From the NCBI RefSeq assembly GCF_020509005.1, contig NC_063022.1:2728001-2792000 (forward strand): 64,000 nucleotides of DNA, written 5' to 3'. The stretch is from Fulvia fulva. Taxonomy: Eukaryota > Ascomycota > Dothideomycetes > Mycosphaerellales > Mycosphaerellaceae. Below are positions 44,710 to 53,644 of the stretch, piece after piece (position 1 is the first letter of the stretch; each line of letters starts with the position of its first letter). The notes under the pieces were generated by a model. It was not told the origin of the DNA. It searched no databases and saw nothing but the letters and a program-made list of their open reading frames with translations. The translations under genes were made by a program, and so were the position numbers.

Positions 44710-46023
44710 TTTGTATCGGGGAGCAGAAAACTTTTGGAACCTGCGTTATTTGAATGTGGCGGTGGCTTTTTGATGATACCAAGATCGACAGCGATTTGTA
44801 TGATGAGAAAATGTTTCGAATGACCTACTATGCATGGTTTGTGTCAGGAGATGTGCCTTACCTTCGTATTGTGGTCGCTTACAGTGAGATGAATCAAGTC
44901 ACTCGCGTAGATGGCTGATGAGACGCGGAGGATGTTGATGTTGATGTTGTTGGGCAAAGTGTGGACGGAAAGAACGAGGTTGTCGGGTCAGAGATCCGGA
45001 CCGTCTGGGACTAGCGTGCAAAGGGGCCTGCGAACAAGCATGAACGTTCTGGACATCGAGCTCCGACACAGAAGATCGCCAAGAGCAACCTCATTCTGTC
45101 TGCCTGACACGGCTGAGTCCCCGAAAACAGAACGCGTACTATGGTAAAAGCTTCTGAATCGACTATGTCCGCGTGTCTGGCAGCGACCAAGTATTAGGGT
45201 TCGGGAGACAATGTGACCAGGCAGGAACAGCATCAGATGTGCCCCAAAGAGACGTGAAGAGTCAACGCAAACATGTAGAAGAGCTTGGATGAAGAGATGG
45301 TCCGTGACATGGTCTCTGGGTCCATTATCGAGGCCACGGTCAAGAGAAGGTCCATCACAACGTCCTCCACGAGCGCCGAGATTGAAGCTTCGCATGGCAG
45401 CGATAGTATTCATATGGATGCCAAGGCCACATGAAGGGTCGGACCTGGCACAGATCTCATGGGCTTGGCGTAAGAGTGATTCGACGAGAGCGCCCTAGGA
45501 ATATGCGAAGCCTATGTGCTCCCTGCTTCAGTTAGTTCTAGACATCGACATGCCGTACCCATTGAACCTCTCGTTATGTCGGCTACATAGCATCGAGCGA
45601 GTGGCGAGTCACGACCGCAGGTTCCGAAAAATCATACTTCGAGGCCAATTCTACTATTTCCTTCCCACAACAATGACGTGGTGGCCGAGAAACGTGGCGA
45701 TTGAAGCAATCGTAGATGCTCTCTGCTTCGAAATCCCGTCGCGGCTCTGCTTCATGCCGACCGATGTAATCGTCACTCCACTACAGGGCGAAAATGGCCG
45801 CTCCTGCTTTGCTTCAGGCGATAGGATTGCGAGAGAAGTGGGCAGCGGCCATACTGTCTTGACGCGAGCCGAGCCATGTCGGGTGCTTTGATCTCCTGTT
45901 TTATTGTGCTATCGACTACCGAGACACGAAGCCAGCTGCAATCATTCGAAGCTACTTTCCCTGTTCGCTGGTCGCCCACGCATGATCTTTACGCGACATC
46001 GCCGTCGTGTACACCGCCCACAC
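44710..46023. other. Intergenic, no gene supported
   Basis: About 1.3 kb between MTQ2 and the first F-box-like array member. Frames up to 141 codons exist on both strands without domain, start or splice support; none resembles the array genes. Confidence 0.45.
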
Positions 46024-46599
46024 TCATTGAAGGAATTTCACAGGATGAACCCGCCATCCGAAGCGTGCCGTGCCCTCCTCTCCAAGCTCGATATGGAGTT
46101 TCCAGCTTTGTGCAAGCTCTTGCGCGCTGGGTCTTTTCTCCTCTGACCAGCGGTACAACAGCAAGCCTCTAACATCCTTCCTGTTCTCCCGTCCAATGGC
46201 ATGCAGCCACTTGTAGATGGAATTGGCGTCACTGGCCCAGAATGTCCTATTACGCAAGCGGAGACCTTGACCATGGCTTGTGCGGACTTTGGTATTGTAG
46301 TAGTAGGATAGCAGTTCGTGGCGGAGTGCTGTGCACACGCGGGTGATTGGTGGTTGATGCCATGTCGCTGGTCGGCCCAACTTCGCCAGGGGCGACAGGT
46401 TGTCGATGTCTCTGAGTCTAAGGAATGGACCGGCGTCGACGACGAGCTTGCCAATTTCGCACCAGATTTCTGGCGGAAGGACGAGAAGGGGAAATGGTTG
46501 CTTCTGTTCCTGTCAGTGCATGCAACCCAGTATTGTCAAGACTGCACATACCTTTGGATCTTGGACGTCAGCCCGCAGCATGCGTCTCGTAGTGACCAT
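46024..46599 (-). CDS. F-box-like array member 1
   Basis: Exons 46599-46552 and 46503-46024 with a 48-bp intron (donor GTATGT, branch CACTGAC, acceptor AACAG) give 175 residues. After a short first exon ending in Lys, exon 2 opens PFPLLVLPPEIWCEIGKLVVD, an F-box-like LPxEIW helix. Then comes PPITRVCTALRHELLSYYYNTKV, a segment shared by all five array members, a WLHAIGRENRKDVRGLLLYRW segment, and a C terminus LHIELGEEG...VKFLQ. No signal peptide or second domain is seen. The family is lineage-restricted as far as I recognise. A role as a ubiquitin-ligase adaptor is possible from the F-box-like helix but unproven. Confidence 0.8.
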
Positions 46600-46829
46600 C
46601 GTGGCGGTGGTGTGAAAAGGAGCGTTGGGTGGGTGGGGATCAAGAGAGTTGAGCAAGTGAAGTCGAAGCAAGCGCGTTACGCGAGAAGCACGGACAACGT
46701 TTCAGGACTCAGCTGGAGGCAGGAGCGATACAGAGCACAACTACCTACGCTAAGAACGCTCGCTCACTTCTCTCTCCGACAATTGCATGAAGCCTCGGCC
46801 ATCATACGTGCGCAACAGGCCCGACTCAC

Positions 46830-47387
46830 TCAATAGAGAAACTTCACCTCGAACTCATACCACGGACAACCATAGGGAGCCGCAACTGGCTTGCCCTCTC
46901 CAAGCTCAAAATCGAATCCCCACCCTGGACTGTACCTCCACCCTTGCTTCTTGCCCTTGGCCCCTAGAGTCTCGGGTCCACGAACCGCCACACCTCTCAG
47001 TGACCTCCGATTGTCCGGTCCCATTTGTCTCAACCAGTTGCCAACCTTGACGAGGCTGATATGTGACGATGCTGGTACCTCGAAAGCTCCACAAATATCG
47101 ATCTTGGTGCTGTAGAAGTAGTGCAAAAGCTCGACGCGGAGGACTCGGCAGACCCGAGTGATGGGAGGTTGGTGAGGTCGCTCTGGAGGTCTTTGGATGG
47201 CCATGGTGTAAGTGTAGCTGAGGGTGTCGTCGATCACGAGTTTGCCGATCTGAGACCAGATCTCAGCGGGAAGGTCGAGGAGGCTGGTACGCTGGAGTTG
47301 TGTCAGCGGAATGCGCTGAGTGGGTATTACATGCGTACATACCTTCTGCTTACTCGAAGGCATCTTCACCTGATCGTCGATGGCCAT
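46830..47387 (-). CDS. F-box-like array member 2
   Basis: Exons 47387-47343 and 47291-46830 with a 51-bp intron (donor GTATGT, branch GCTGAC, acceptor TCCAG) give 168 residues. The intron is a multiple of three without stop, so an unspliced reading is also open, but its position just before TSLLDLPAEIWSQIGKLVID matches members 1, 4 and 5. The conserved core QPPITRVCRVLRVELLHYFYSTKI is present, followed by VGNWLRQMGPDNRRSLRGV and a C terminus FDFELGEG...FEVKFLY. Member 2 lies 230 bp upstream of member 1 on the same strand. Confidence 0.82.
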   Translation of the reverse strand: MAIDDQVKMPSSKQKVCTHVIPTQRIPLTQLQRTSLLDLPAEIWSQIGKLVIDDTLSYTYTMAIQRPPERPHQPPITRVCRVLRVELLHYFYSTKIDICGAFEVPASSHISLVKVGNWLRQMGPDNRRSLRGVAVRGPETLGAKGKKQGWRYSPGWGFDFELGEGKPVAAPYGCPWYEFEVKFLY

Positions 47388-47710
47388 GTTGGGTCGGTCG
47401 GGATTTGGTCCGGAAGTGTGACCGTGGAGTGAAGTCAGAACGAAGCTTTATAGATGGCTCGTGAAAGGACGAAAGCACAGATCACAGAGGCACAGATGTC
47501 ACATGACGCGGCAGTGAATGATCGACGCGGAAGTTTGTGACGCATATTCGGACGGTGAATGACATGGCGCTAGATGATTATGTGCTAGTAAGGCTAATAT
47601 GGAGCATTATCCCAGCGTCGCCCAAGAGTTGACAACAAGCCTCGTCTCGCGCTGTCATGCTCACATCACTCCTCGATGCTCGATTCATCACCTTCATGCG
47701 GCACGAAGCC
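47388..47710. other. Intergenic within the array
   Basis: Promoter of member 2 and 3' flank of member 3; no separate feature. Confidence 0.5.
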
Positions 47711-48242
47711 TCAGCGTAATTGACCCTTATTCCAACACTTCACCCCGGCTTCCCTCATCTCTTCCACGAAATTGACCTTAAAGCGTGCAAAGTTCATGAT
47801 CCAGCGCCTTGGAAACAAATCTCTTGATGCCGACCACGATGGCCTACAGATCACCCCACCTACGCTGGCTCGATTCACCTTATCGATAGTCCAAGTCCAG
47901 CTCTCCACAAGTCGCCAGTCTTCGATACCGCCGTCGGCAGTCAAGTCAATTTGGGTCCTGTAGTAGTACGGTAGCAGCTCCTCCCTCAAGACCTTGCAGA
48001 CACGAGTGATGGCGGGCTGTTTAACGGCTGCACACATCTGATCGATGTTGTCTTGCCAGAGAACGGACATCGCCGTTTCGATGCTGGGGCCCCATATGAT
48101 ATCGCGTCGAGAAGTCGATGGCGAATTGTCCGCGAGCTCTGCCAGCGTCGACCACGAGCTTGCCAATCTTGCTCCAAAGCCCCGGCGGGAGCTTGAGTAG
48201 TGGGAAGATCTTGCGATATATTAGCAAGGTATAGTCGAGCAT
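47711..48242 (-). pseudogene. F-box-like array member 3, frameshifted
   Basis: From the ATG at 48242 one frame gives IFPLLKLPPGLWSKIGKLVVDAG, the family's F-box-like start, but it loses homology and stops at 48021. Another frame, open from about 48166 to 47711, carries the rest of the family core (KQPAITRVCKVLREELLPYYYRTQI) and a C terminus. No GT-AG pair joins the two, so a one-base indel between about 48150 and 48060 is inferred. The Glu of the LPPELW motif is Gly here and the conserved 5' intron cannot be identified, consistent with decay. A sequencing error is the alternative. Confidence 0.65.
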
Positions 48243-48526
48243 TCGTGGTCGCCATTGTTGTTTTCCTGTGCTATCGTGCGACTCGTGAGTTTTCGCATGT
48301 GGTTCGAGTAGGAACGCCGGTATGTAGGTCACGAATGCAGCTAACGCTTTAAGCTCGGGCATTCACATGCCCGCCAAGCTAGGACGGCTGATGTCATGAC
48401 CCGAGAATTTAGCAGTCGTGCGCACGCAAGTACAAGAAATATGCGATTGGATCGAAAAATGTAGTCTAAGGCGCGGAGTGATTCCAAATTACCAAAACTG
48501 CTCAAGTCCTAGGTACGCACGACCCA

Positions 48527-49132
48527 TCAAATTGCCATGTCTGGATGTGACCCCCCCCCAAGTTTGCGTACTCGCGCCCATCCTGGTGACATCTCTTGTG
48601 CGTCGCTCAAGAACTTTACTCGCCTGTAGGTATGTGTCCATCCAGGCACACCATGCTGCACAGTCTCACCGAGGTCAAATCGAACCTTGAAGTACTTCCT
48701 TAGCAGCTGCTCATCGTGAATCCAGTAGCACCTCAGCCAAACCCTTGCTAGGGCGCTCCTATTCTTATCGCCGATACTTCTGAGCCACTTTCCTACGGAG
48801 ACCACCTCGAGGGAGCCCGCGATTACCTGCACCGAGATCTTGCTGCGGTAGTAGTACGGCAATAGCTCCGCTCGCAGGACTTGACATGTGCGCGTGATTG
48901 CTGGCTGCCCGATCTCTTCTCGATACTTTGCTCGCTCTCGCGGGTCGGATGATTGCGTGATCAGCACGATGGTACTATCAGTGACTTTGTCGCTCTGGTC
49001 GACAACAAGTTTGCCGATCTTGCTCCATAACTCTGGTGGAAGGTCGAGAAGAGGAAAAGGCTTGGTAGTGTTAGCGACCTCACCACCTCGACCTAGCAAA
49101 ATACGTGCCTTGATGTCTGTGGTGGTCGTCAT
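48527..49132 (-). CDS. F-box-like array member 4, with a likely GC-AG intron
   Basis: The ATG at 49132 opens a continuous frame to 48527. It contains PFPLLDLPPELWSKIGKLVVD, QPAITRTCQVLRAELLPYYY, VGKWLRSIGDKNRSALARVW and a C terminus longer than in other copies. Read straight through it has 201 residues. However, exactly where members 1, 2 and 5 have their intron, bases 49108-49061 form a 48-nt segment starting GCACGT after AAG, with a GCTAAC branch and AAG end: a GC-AG intron by position and signals. Splicing gives 185 residues (MTTTTDIK joined to PFPLLDLPPE). Both products are in frame. Confidence 0.78.
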   Translation of the reverse strand: MTTTTDIKARILLGRGGEVANTTKPFPLLDLPPELWSKIGKLVVDQSDKVTDSTIVLITQSSDPRERAKYREEIGQPAITRTCQVLRAELLPYYYRSKISVQVIAGSLEVVSVGKWLRSIGDKNRSALARVWLRCYWIHDEQLLRKYFKVRFDLGETVQHGVPGWTHTYRRVKFLSDAQEMSPGWARVRKLGGGSHPDMAI

Positions 49133-49625
49133 GTTGTCGGTGATGATCCTGGTCTTTGCGGAGCTCGCCACTATGTCTGTACCCGTTTTGGTGATCGGGC
49201 GAGGCGGCCGGGCCAGGCGGCCGGGCTAGGTTGTCGTATGTGGTGGTCGTGTGTCTTAGTCGTGTGAGGTGGTTTCGTGAGGTATTCGTGGGCTTGGAGA
49301 GATGAGAGGCTGAATGTGGACTGAAAAATTATGAATCTATGTAGAAGCGAAGTTTTGCAATTCATAAGAGCAGCCGACGCTTTGAGCTCGAGTATCACAT
49401 GTGTTTGCCAAGCTCGACTTGCTCGCGGCACAACCCACAAAGTCTCTAAGAAGCGCCTCAGCCTTGGAGGAAATCTGCATTTGACTTGATAACTATACTC
49501 TGAGACAGTGTAGCTTGGTGTCCTTCAGGGTGCTCATGCCTCAGGATTGTCCGATCGAGGTCCCATGTCTAAACGTGGACCTACGTCTATCCCTTCGCAC
49601 CAACGCTCATCACATTCCCTCGACA
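49133..49625. other. Intergenic within the array
   Basis: Promoter of member 4 and 3' flank of member 5. A short duplicated GGCGGCCGGGC lies near 49202-49226. No gene. Confidence 0.5.
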
Positions 49626-50167
49626 TCACGCGAGAAACTCCAAGCTCACGTAGTCTTGCTCTCTTCCGTACAGACCACGTTCTCTCTCGCGTCGTGCAGT
49701 CCAACTAAGCTGAAAGTCGACCTGGAAATCTTCCCTCAAGAGCTGACTCTGCTTATCGCGGGTCCCGTATAGTGTCAGCCAGACGCCTGTGACGACACTC
49801 CTGTTCTTCGAACCGATCATCCTAAGCCATTTGCCCACCACCCTTGATGCCAAAGAACTTGCGATGACGCTGATCGAGATCTTGCTCTGGTAGTAGTATG
49901 GCAAGAGCTCCGCTCGCAGGATGCTGCATGTACGTGTTGTCGCTGGTTGCTGGATTTCTGCCAGCTCTTGTGCCGAAGATGGGTACGGGTGATGAATCCA
50001 GTAGAGCTTCTTTTCAGTAACGGTGCTGGCGTCATCAACAATGAGCTGGCCGATCTTGCTCCACAACTCTGGTGGAAGGTCGAGAAGACGGAATGGCTGT
50101 GTGAAGTCAGTGATTGTGCATCATCATCGAAGTCTTGTATGCTCACCTTGACCTGTTGGGGAGCCAT
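49626..50167 (-). CDS. F-box-like array member 5
   Basis: Exons 50167-50147 (seven codons, MAPQQVK) and 50096-49626 with a 50-bp intron (donor GTGAGC, branch CACTGAC, acceptor CACAG) give 163 residues. Exon 2 begins PFRLLDLPPELWSKIGQLIVDD, followed by QQPATTRTCSILRAELLPYYYQSKI, VGKWLRMIGSKNRSVVTGVW and VDFQLSW...SLEFLA. It is closest to member 4 by eye (PPELWSKIG, RAELLPYYY.SKIS). It is the most upstream copy of the same-strand array, next to the O-methyltransferase 3' end. Confidence 0.82.
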
Positions 50168-50428
50168 CGTGTCGCTCGTGTGTTGCACAGATAGCGCGGA
50201 GCTCGAGTGAGTGTCTATTGGCGGTGCGAATGTTGATGTGAAGTCCAAGAAAGTCGCGATGAAAGTGCCGACTCTTATACTTTGGCAACCACCCTCTATT
50301 CACCACGATTCACAAAAAGCCCAAACGCCTGAGGCATAAGTCTGCAGGGTTGGCATGTGAAGCGTCCCATACCAGGGTAGATAACAATAGCATGACCATC
50401 CAATACTCGGCTCATAAACCTCATCAAC

Positions 50429-51661
50429 CTACCCCAAAACCGCCTCAACCGTACACCGACACGCCCCCCCCCCCGTACTCCAAACCCTCCCAATCCTCAA
50501 CCCCACCCTCCCCACCCTCCCCACCTCCAACTCCCCCAACGTCCTCTCCTTCCCTCCAATCACCAGCATGAACATATCCATAGTCCCCACTAACATACTC
50601 TCCTCATTCAGTCGCTCCGGCACCACGACCTCAGAAATCAGAACTCTCGAATCCGGCGCCATCGCGGCCACGATGTGCTGTAGGATTTTGGTGGCGGCGG
50701 AGTCGGAGTAGTCGTGTAGGATCCAGCGCATGAAGTATGCCTTGGCGCCTTTGATGTGTTGAAGGGTCCAGAAGTCGTGCGGCATTTTTAGGATGTCTGG
50801 TGGCAGGGAGGGGTTTTGCGAGGCGAGGGCGATGAGGGGGGCTTGTTCTTGGAGCACACATCGACTCGCGGCGATTTCTGGATGGACTCGCACGATCTCA
50901 CAGAGACATTGTCCAATGCCTCCACCTACGTCGACCAGGACCTTTCGTTCCCCATCGTCATTGCCAGCACTCAGCTTTCCAAAGTCATACACGCCCGTCA
51001 CGGGAACATTATCCCCCACCATCCCAATCCCCTGCTGGAACTTCCCCATCGCTTCTGGGTGTTCCTTTGCGAAGATGTCCCAAATATTCTCCCCACCCCT
51101 GCCCCAAGCCCAGACCCTTGGGTTATGCCTCGTATCATCAGGCTCCGCGAAACGATAGCCATCAGCACGCAGCTTCTCGGTCTCGGCATCCATGCACCCC
51201 AAGGGAAACTGGAAAAGTGCTTCAAGCACTGGTTGATACAGATTGTCCGTGAACCAGACTCCTGCCTGTCCCAGGTACCCTCTGCTAATGTCGGTATGGC
51301 TATACCCTCCCTCACCGTCCTGACTTAGGAAGCGGTTCCCGACCAGAACACGAAGGAGGCGGGACAGGAGGGAGGTTTGGCAAGATGTTGCCTCTGCTAG
51401 ATTGAGGAGGGAGATGCTGCCGGACATAGGCAGTGCTTCGAGGACCCCGATTCGCATGATCGTACGGAGGGCGATGAGGGAGACGGCATCGGAGGAGAGT
51501 TGTAGAACGTGTTGTTGTGGGGTCTGGAGGGAGGTGATGAGGTCTTTTGCTTGGGAGATGAGGGCTGCTCGGGCAGTTGGGGAACCTGTATTAGGATCGT
51601 AGATGGAGGGGGAGGACTGGAGGGTGGTGATAGCAGCGGTGATTTCTTGTCAGTGCGACAT
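50429..51661 (-). CDS. COMT-like SAM-dependent O-methyltransferase with TGA at codon 4
   Basis: The frame ending at 50429 encodes a plant/fungal-type O-methyltransferase: an N-terminal dimerisation/winged-helix part (TIMRIGVLEALPMSGSISL), VLVDVGGGIGQ as SAM motif I, FMRWILHDYSD with the catalytic His region, and a KERTLGELE...TVEAVLG end. Upstream in the same frame homology-like sequence continues to an ATG at 51661, but codon 4 is TGA (51652-51650); without it the protein would have 410 residues, the usual size. Starting at Met51457 would lose the first 68 residues. A 5' intron ending at 51648 (acceptor ACAAG) with a donor such as GTACAT near 51740 could bypass the stop, but its branch site is poor. 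A run of about 13 C lies near the 3' end. Status: functional or recently broken is undecided. Confidence 0.75.
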
Positions 51662-52572
51662 AGTGTCAATTGTTCGAGGTATGGTGGTCGTGAGGTAGGC
51701 AGGGGATATTTGTGAGTGGGGAGAATAATGTACGAAGCCAGGTCATGGTGGGGTCAGACGTCTTGACATATTTTTTCCTCTCTGCTATCACGAAAGATGT
51801 TGCAAACTGCAGGGACCGTAGCGTGGTGAGGCTGCCCATGGCCGGTGGTATGGCTTTTGGACGGAGTATGCTAGCGCGCCTACAGCGCATCCGTCGGACC
51901 TTTACCGAGCGAGGGTGAAAGCTTAAACCACATATTTCCCGCTTCAGCAAAGCGTGAGATTTGGCAACATTGCTTGCCGCTCACGATCGAGTCGATGTTA
52001 TTGGGTTTCGTCCGTGTTGCTGAGTGGTTATGCTGGTGCATCCTCTGGACCTTTAGCGAGCGAGGGTGGAAGCTTGGTAAGCTTTAAGCAGCCCGCGGTC
52101 GGCCTGACGAAACCTTCATTCTATGGAGCAAAAGCTGTTGATGTCCATTGTACATGGTCCTGCCGCCGAGAGCCAAGAATGTTTTCGATGATGCCTCGAC
52201 GTCACGTCCAGGTTCGTCGTCCTGGTAGTGCATTCTCGGGCAGCGCGGCAGTTGAGCACAGCATCGTGGGCGCAAGTATGATACCTTTGTGAACAGACGT
52301 CGTTGAAAATAGCTGTATCCGACTGCTTGCGTATGCTGACGCTGTCAAGAGGATATATGTTCGGCCAAGTTCCAACGAAAGATCGGTGTGACAGAACCGT
52401 GAACATTTACTGGATAAGACGACGTCGACTGTGTGGCCAGGCATCGGATGGAGGCCACCTCCACACACGATCTTTGTACACTGTTGTAGCGAGCTTGCTT
52501 CTGCAGCCCTCTTGATAGATTCTCAACTGGAGGCCAGTAGTGATGACCTTCTTCACTGATTGGCGCACTGCT
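51662..52572. other. Intergenic with an imperfect 38-bp direct repeat
   Basis: No gene is supported. Bases 51887-51924 and 52038-52075 match at 33 of 38 positions (core GAGCGAGGGTG, ending AAGCTT), a spaced direct repeat of unknown origin. Confidence 0.5.
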
Positions 52573-52980
52573 TCAGCGCATCGCAAATACATCGGTGTCG
52601 TTCGAGTTGAGTGCGACCACGACTCCCGCGCCTTTCAGACGTGCAATGACTCCACCTGAGCTCTGCTGCACTACTCCATCCATAGCTCGCAGGATGTTGA
52701 TGAGAGCTTGCCGGTGGCCAGTCAGGTCGTACACCAGTCTGTGGATTGCGGCAATCGCTGAGCGTGGAAGGCAGTAGGATACTGCAAAGAAGAAGAGACC
52801 CAGTAATGAGAACACGACGAGGTTGTATGTGAGCTTCTCTCCAGGTGACATGACATATTGACCAGTATTGACTTCATAGCGGTAGTAGGCCAGATGGAGC
52901 TGGTATTTGACTTTGGTGAATATACTGGACTCCTCCTTCGATGGTGGCCGTGGAAACGAACATGGTTGGTAGGTTGCCAT
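52573..52980 (-). CDS. Small single-helix membrane protein, conserved hypothetical
   Basis: Single exon, 135 residues from the ATG at 52980; an upstream in-frame GTG is not used as a start. A basic/aromatic juxtamembrane region (FTKVKYQLHLAYYRYEVNTG, about 21-40) and SPGEKLTYN precede one strong transmembrane helix (about 52-71, LVVFSLLGLFFFAVSYCLP), followed by an amphipathic segment and a small C-terminal domain (DLTGHRQALINILRAMDGVV). There is no cleavable signal peptide, so it is probably an ER or mitochondrial membrane protein. I recognise the YEVNTGQY..SPGEK pattern as common in ascomycete small proteins of unknown function. Divergent from SMC4 (about 660 bp between starts). Confidence 0.78.
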   Translation of the reverse strand: MATYQPCSFPRPPSKEESSIFTKVKYQLHLAYYRYEVNTGQYVMSPGEKLTYNLVVFSLLGLFFFAVSYCLPRSAIAAIHRLVYDLTGHRQALINILRAMDGVVQQSSGGVIARLKGAGVVVALNSNDTDVFAMR

Positions 52981-53481
52981 GTCTTGATGATGCACTCGTG
53001 GGGTTCGGAGATGCGTGAAAACGTCAAGTCAGTAGCCGGGGATCGTCAGCTGTTCAGCGAAATTGTCGCAGCAGACCACGACGAAGCCTTTGCAGCAGCA
53101 ATGGCGCAGGAATAAGATATGAAGCAGTGCGGCCATGGCCAAAGCTATAACATGACCTAGAGATTGTCACCTGCTTGCGAAAAATCCAAGTCTGACGCAA
53201 TGGTAGCAGGGAAGGTGGTGTAGACCAAGGCCCTTGTGAATTAGCTGGTGCAGTGGGAGCAGTAGATGAGCAAAGCTCTCTTAACGACAGCCATTGATCA
53301 TGTCAGCGAACTCAGGAAGTCCCAGTCGCACAGTTCCTTCATCTCGGACTGGCTTTGGCTTCTGTCACCGGCATTCCCGGCATGTTTGACACGACGTTGA
53401 CGCACCGTCCAGCAGGCACGTCCGCGGGTTCACAGTCAGGCAGCAATCAGGCAGGAAGGACAAATCGCGGGACGCCACGAC

Positions 53482-53526
53482 GCGTCGCTTAGCGCGTCGC
53501 TTAGCGCGTCGCTTAGCGCGTCGCTT
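53482..53526. repeat. 12-bp tandem repeat, 3.75 copies
   Basis: The unit GCGTCGCTTAGC is repeated without error at 53482, 53494 and 53506, plus a 9-base partial copy, about 120-160 bp upstream of the SMC4 start. It is CpG-rich and non-coding. Confidence 0.95.
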
Positions 53527-53558
53527 TGTTGACACTGGCCCAAACGCTGCCCCGAAAG

Positions 53559-53614
53559 TGAAAGTGGTGCAGACAGCGACATATACTGAAAGTGGTGCAG
53601 ACAGCGACATCTAC
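53559..53614. repeat. 28-bp tandem duplication upstream of SMC4
   Basis: Bases 53559-53586 and 53587-53614 are identical except one position (ATATAC against ATCTAC); the unit contains GGTGCAGACAGCGAC. It ends 30 bp before the SMC4 ATG and so lies in the 5' UTR or core promoter. Confidence 0.95.
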
Positions 53615-53644
53615 TGACCGTTGCAGCACATCTCGGCACTCGCC

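Larger units (their letters stand above)
52981..53644. promoter_or_regulatory. Divergent upstream region of SMC4 and the small membrane protein
   Basis: 664 bp between divergent ATGs. The SMC4-proximal part contains a 12-bp tandem repeat and a 28-bp tandem duplication (listed separately). The remainder shows no coding signal. Confidence 0.45.

Noticed and set aside
50461..50475. C homopolymer as a frameshift in the O-methyltransferase
   Set aside because: The frame on both sides of the run gives a sensible TGGGA...VEAVLG ending, so no shift is needed, although run length may be miscalled.
12643..51661. A secondary-metabolite cluster (FAD oxidase, dioxygenase, O-methyltransferase, esterases)
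   Set aside because: These genes are scattered over 39 kb among housekeeping genes, and no polyketide synthase, peptide synthetase, terpene cyclase or cluster regulator is present.
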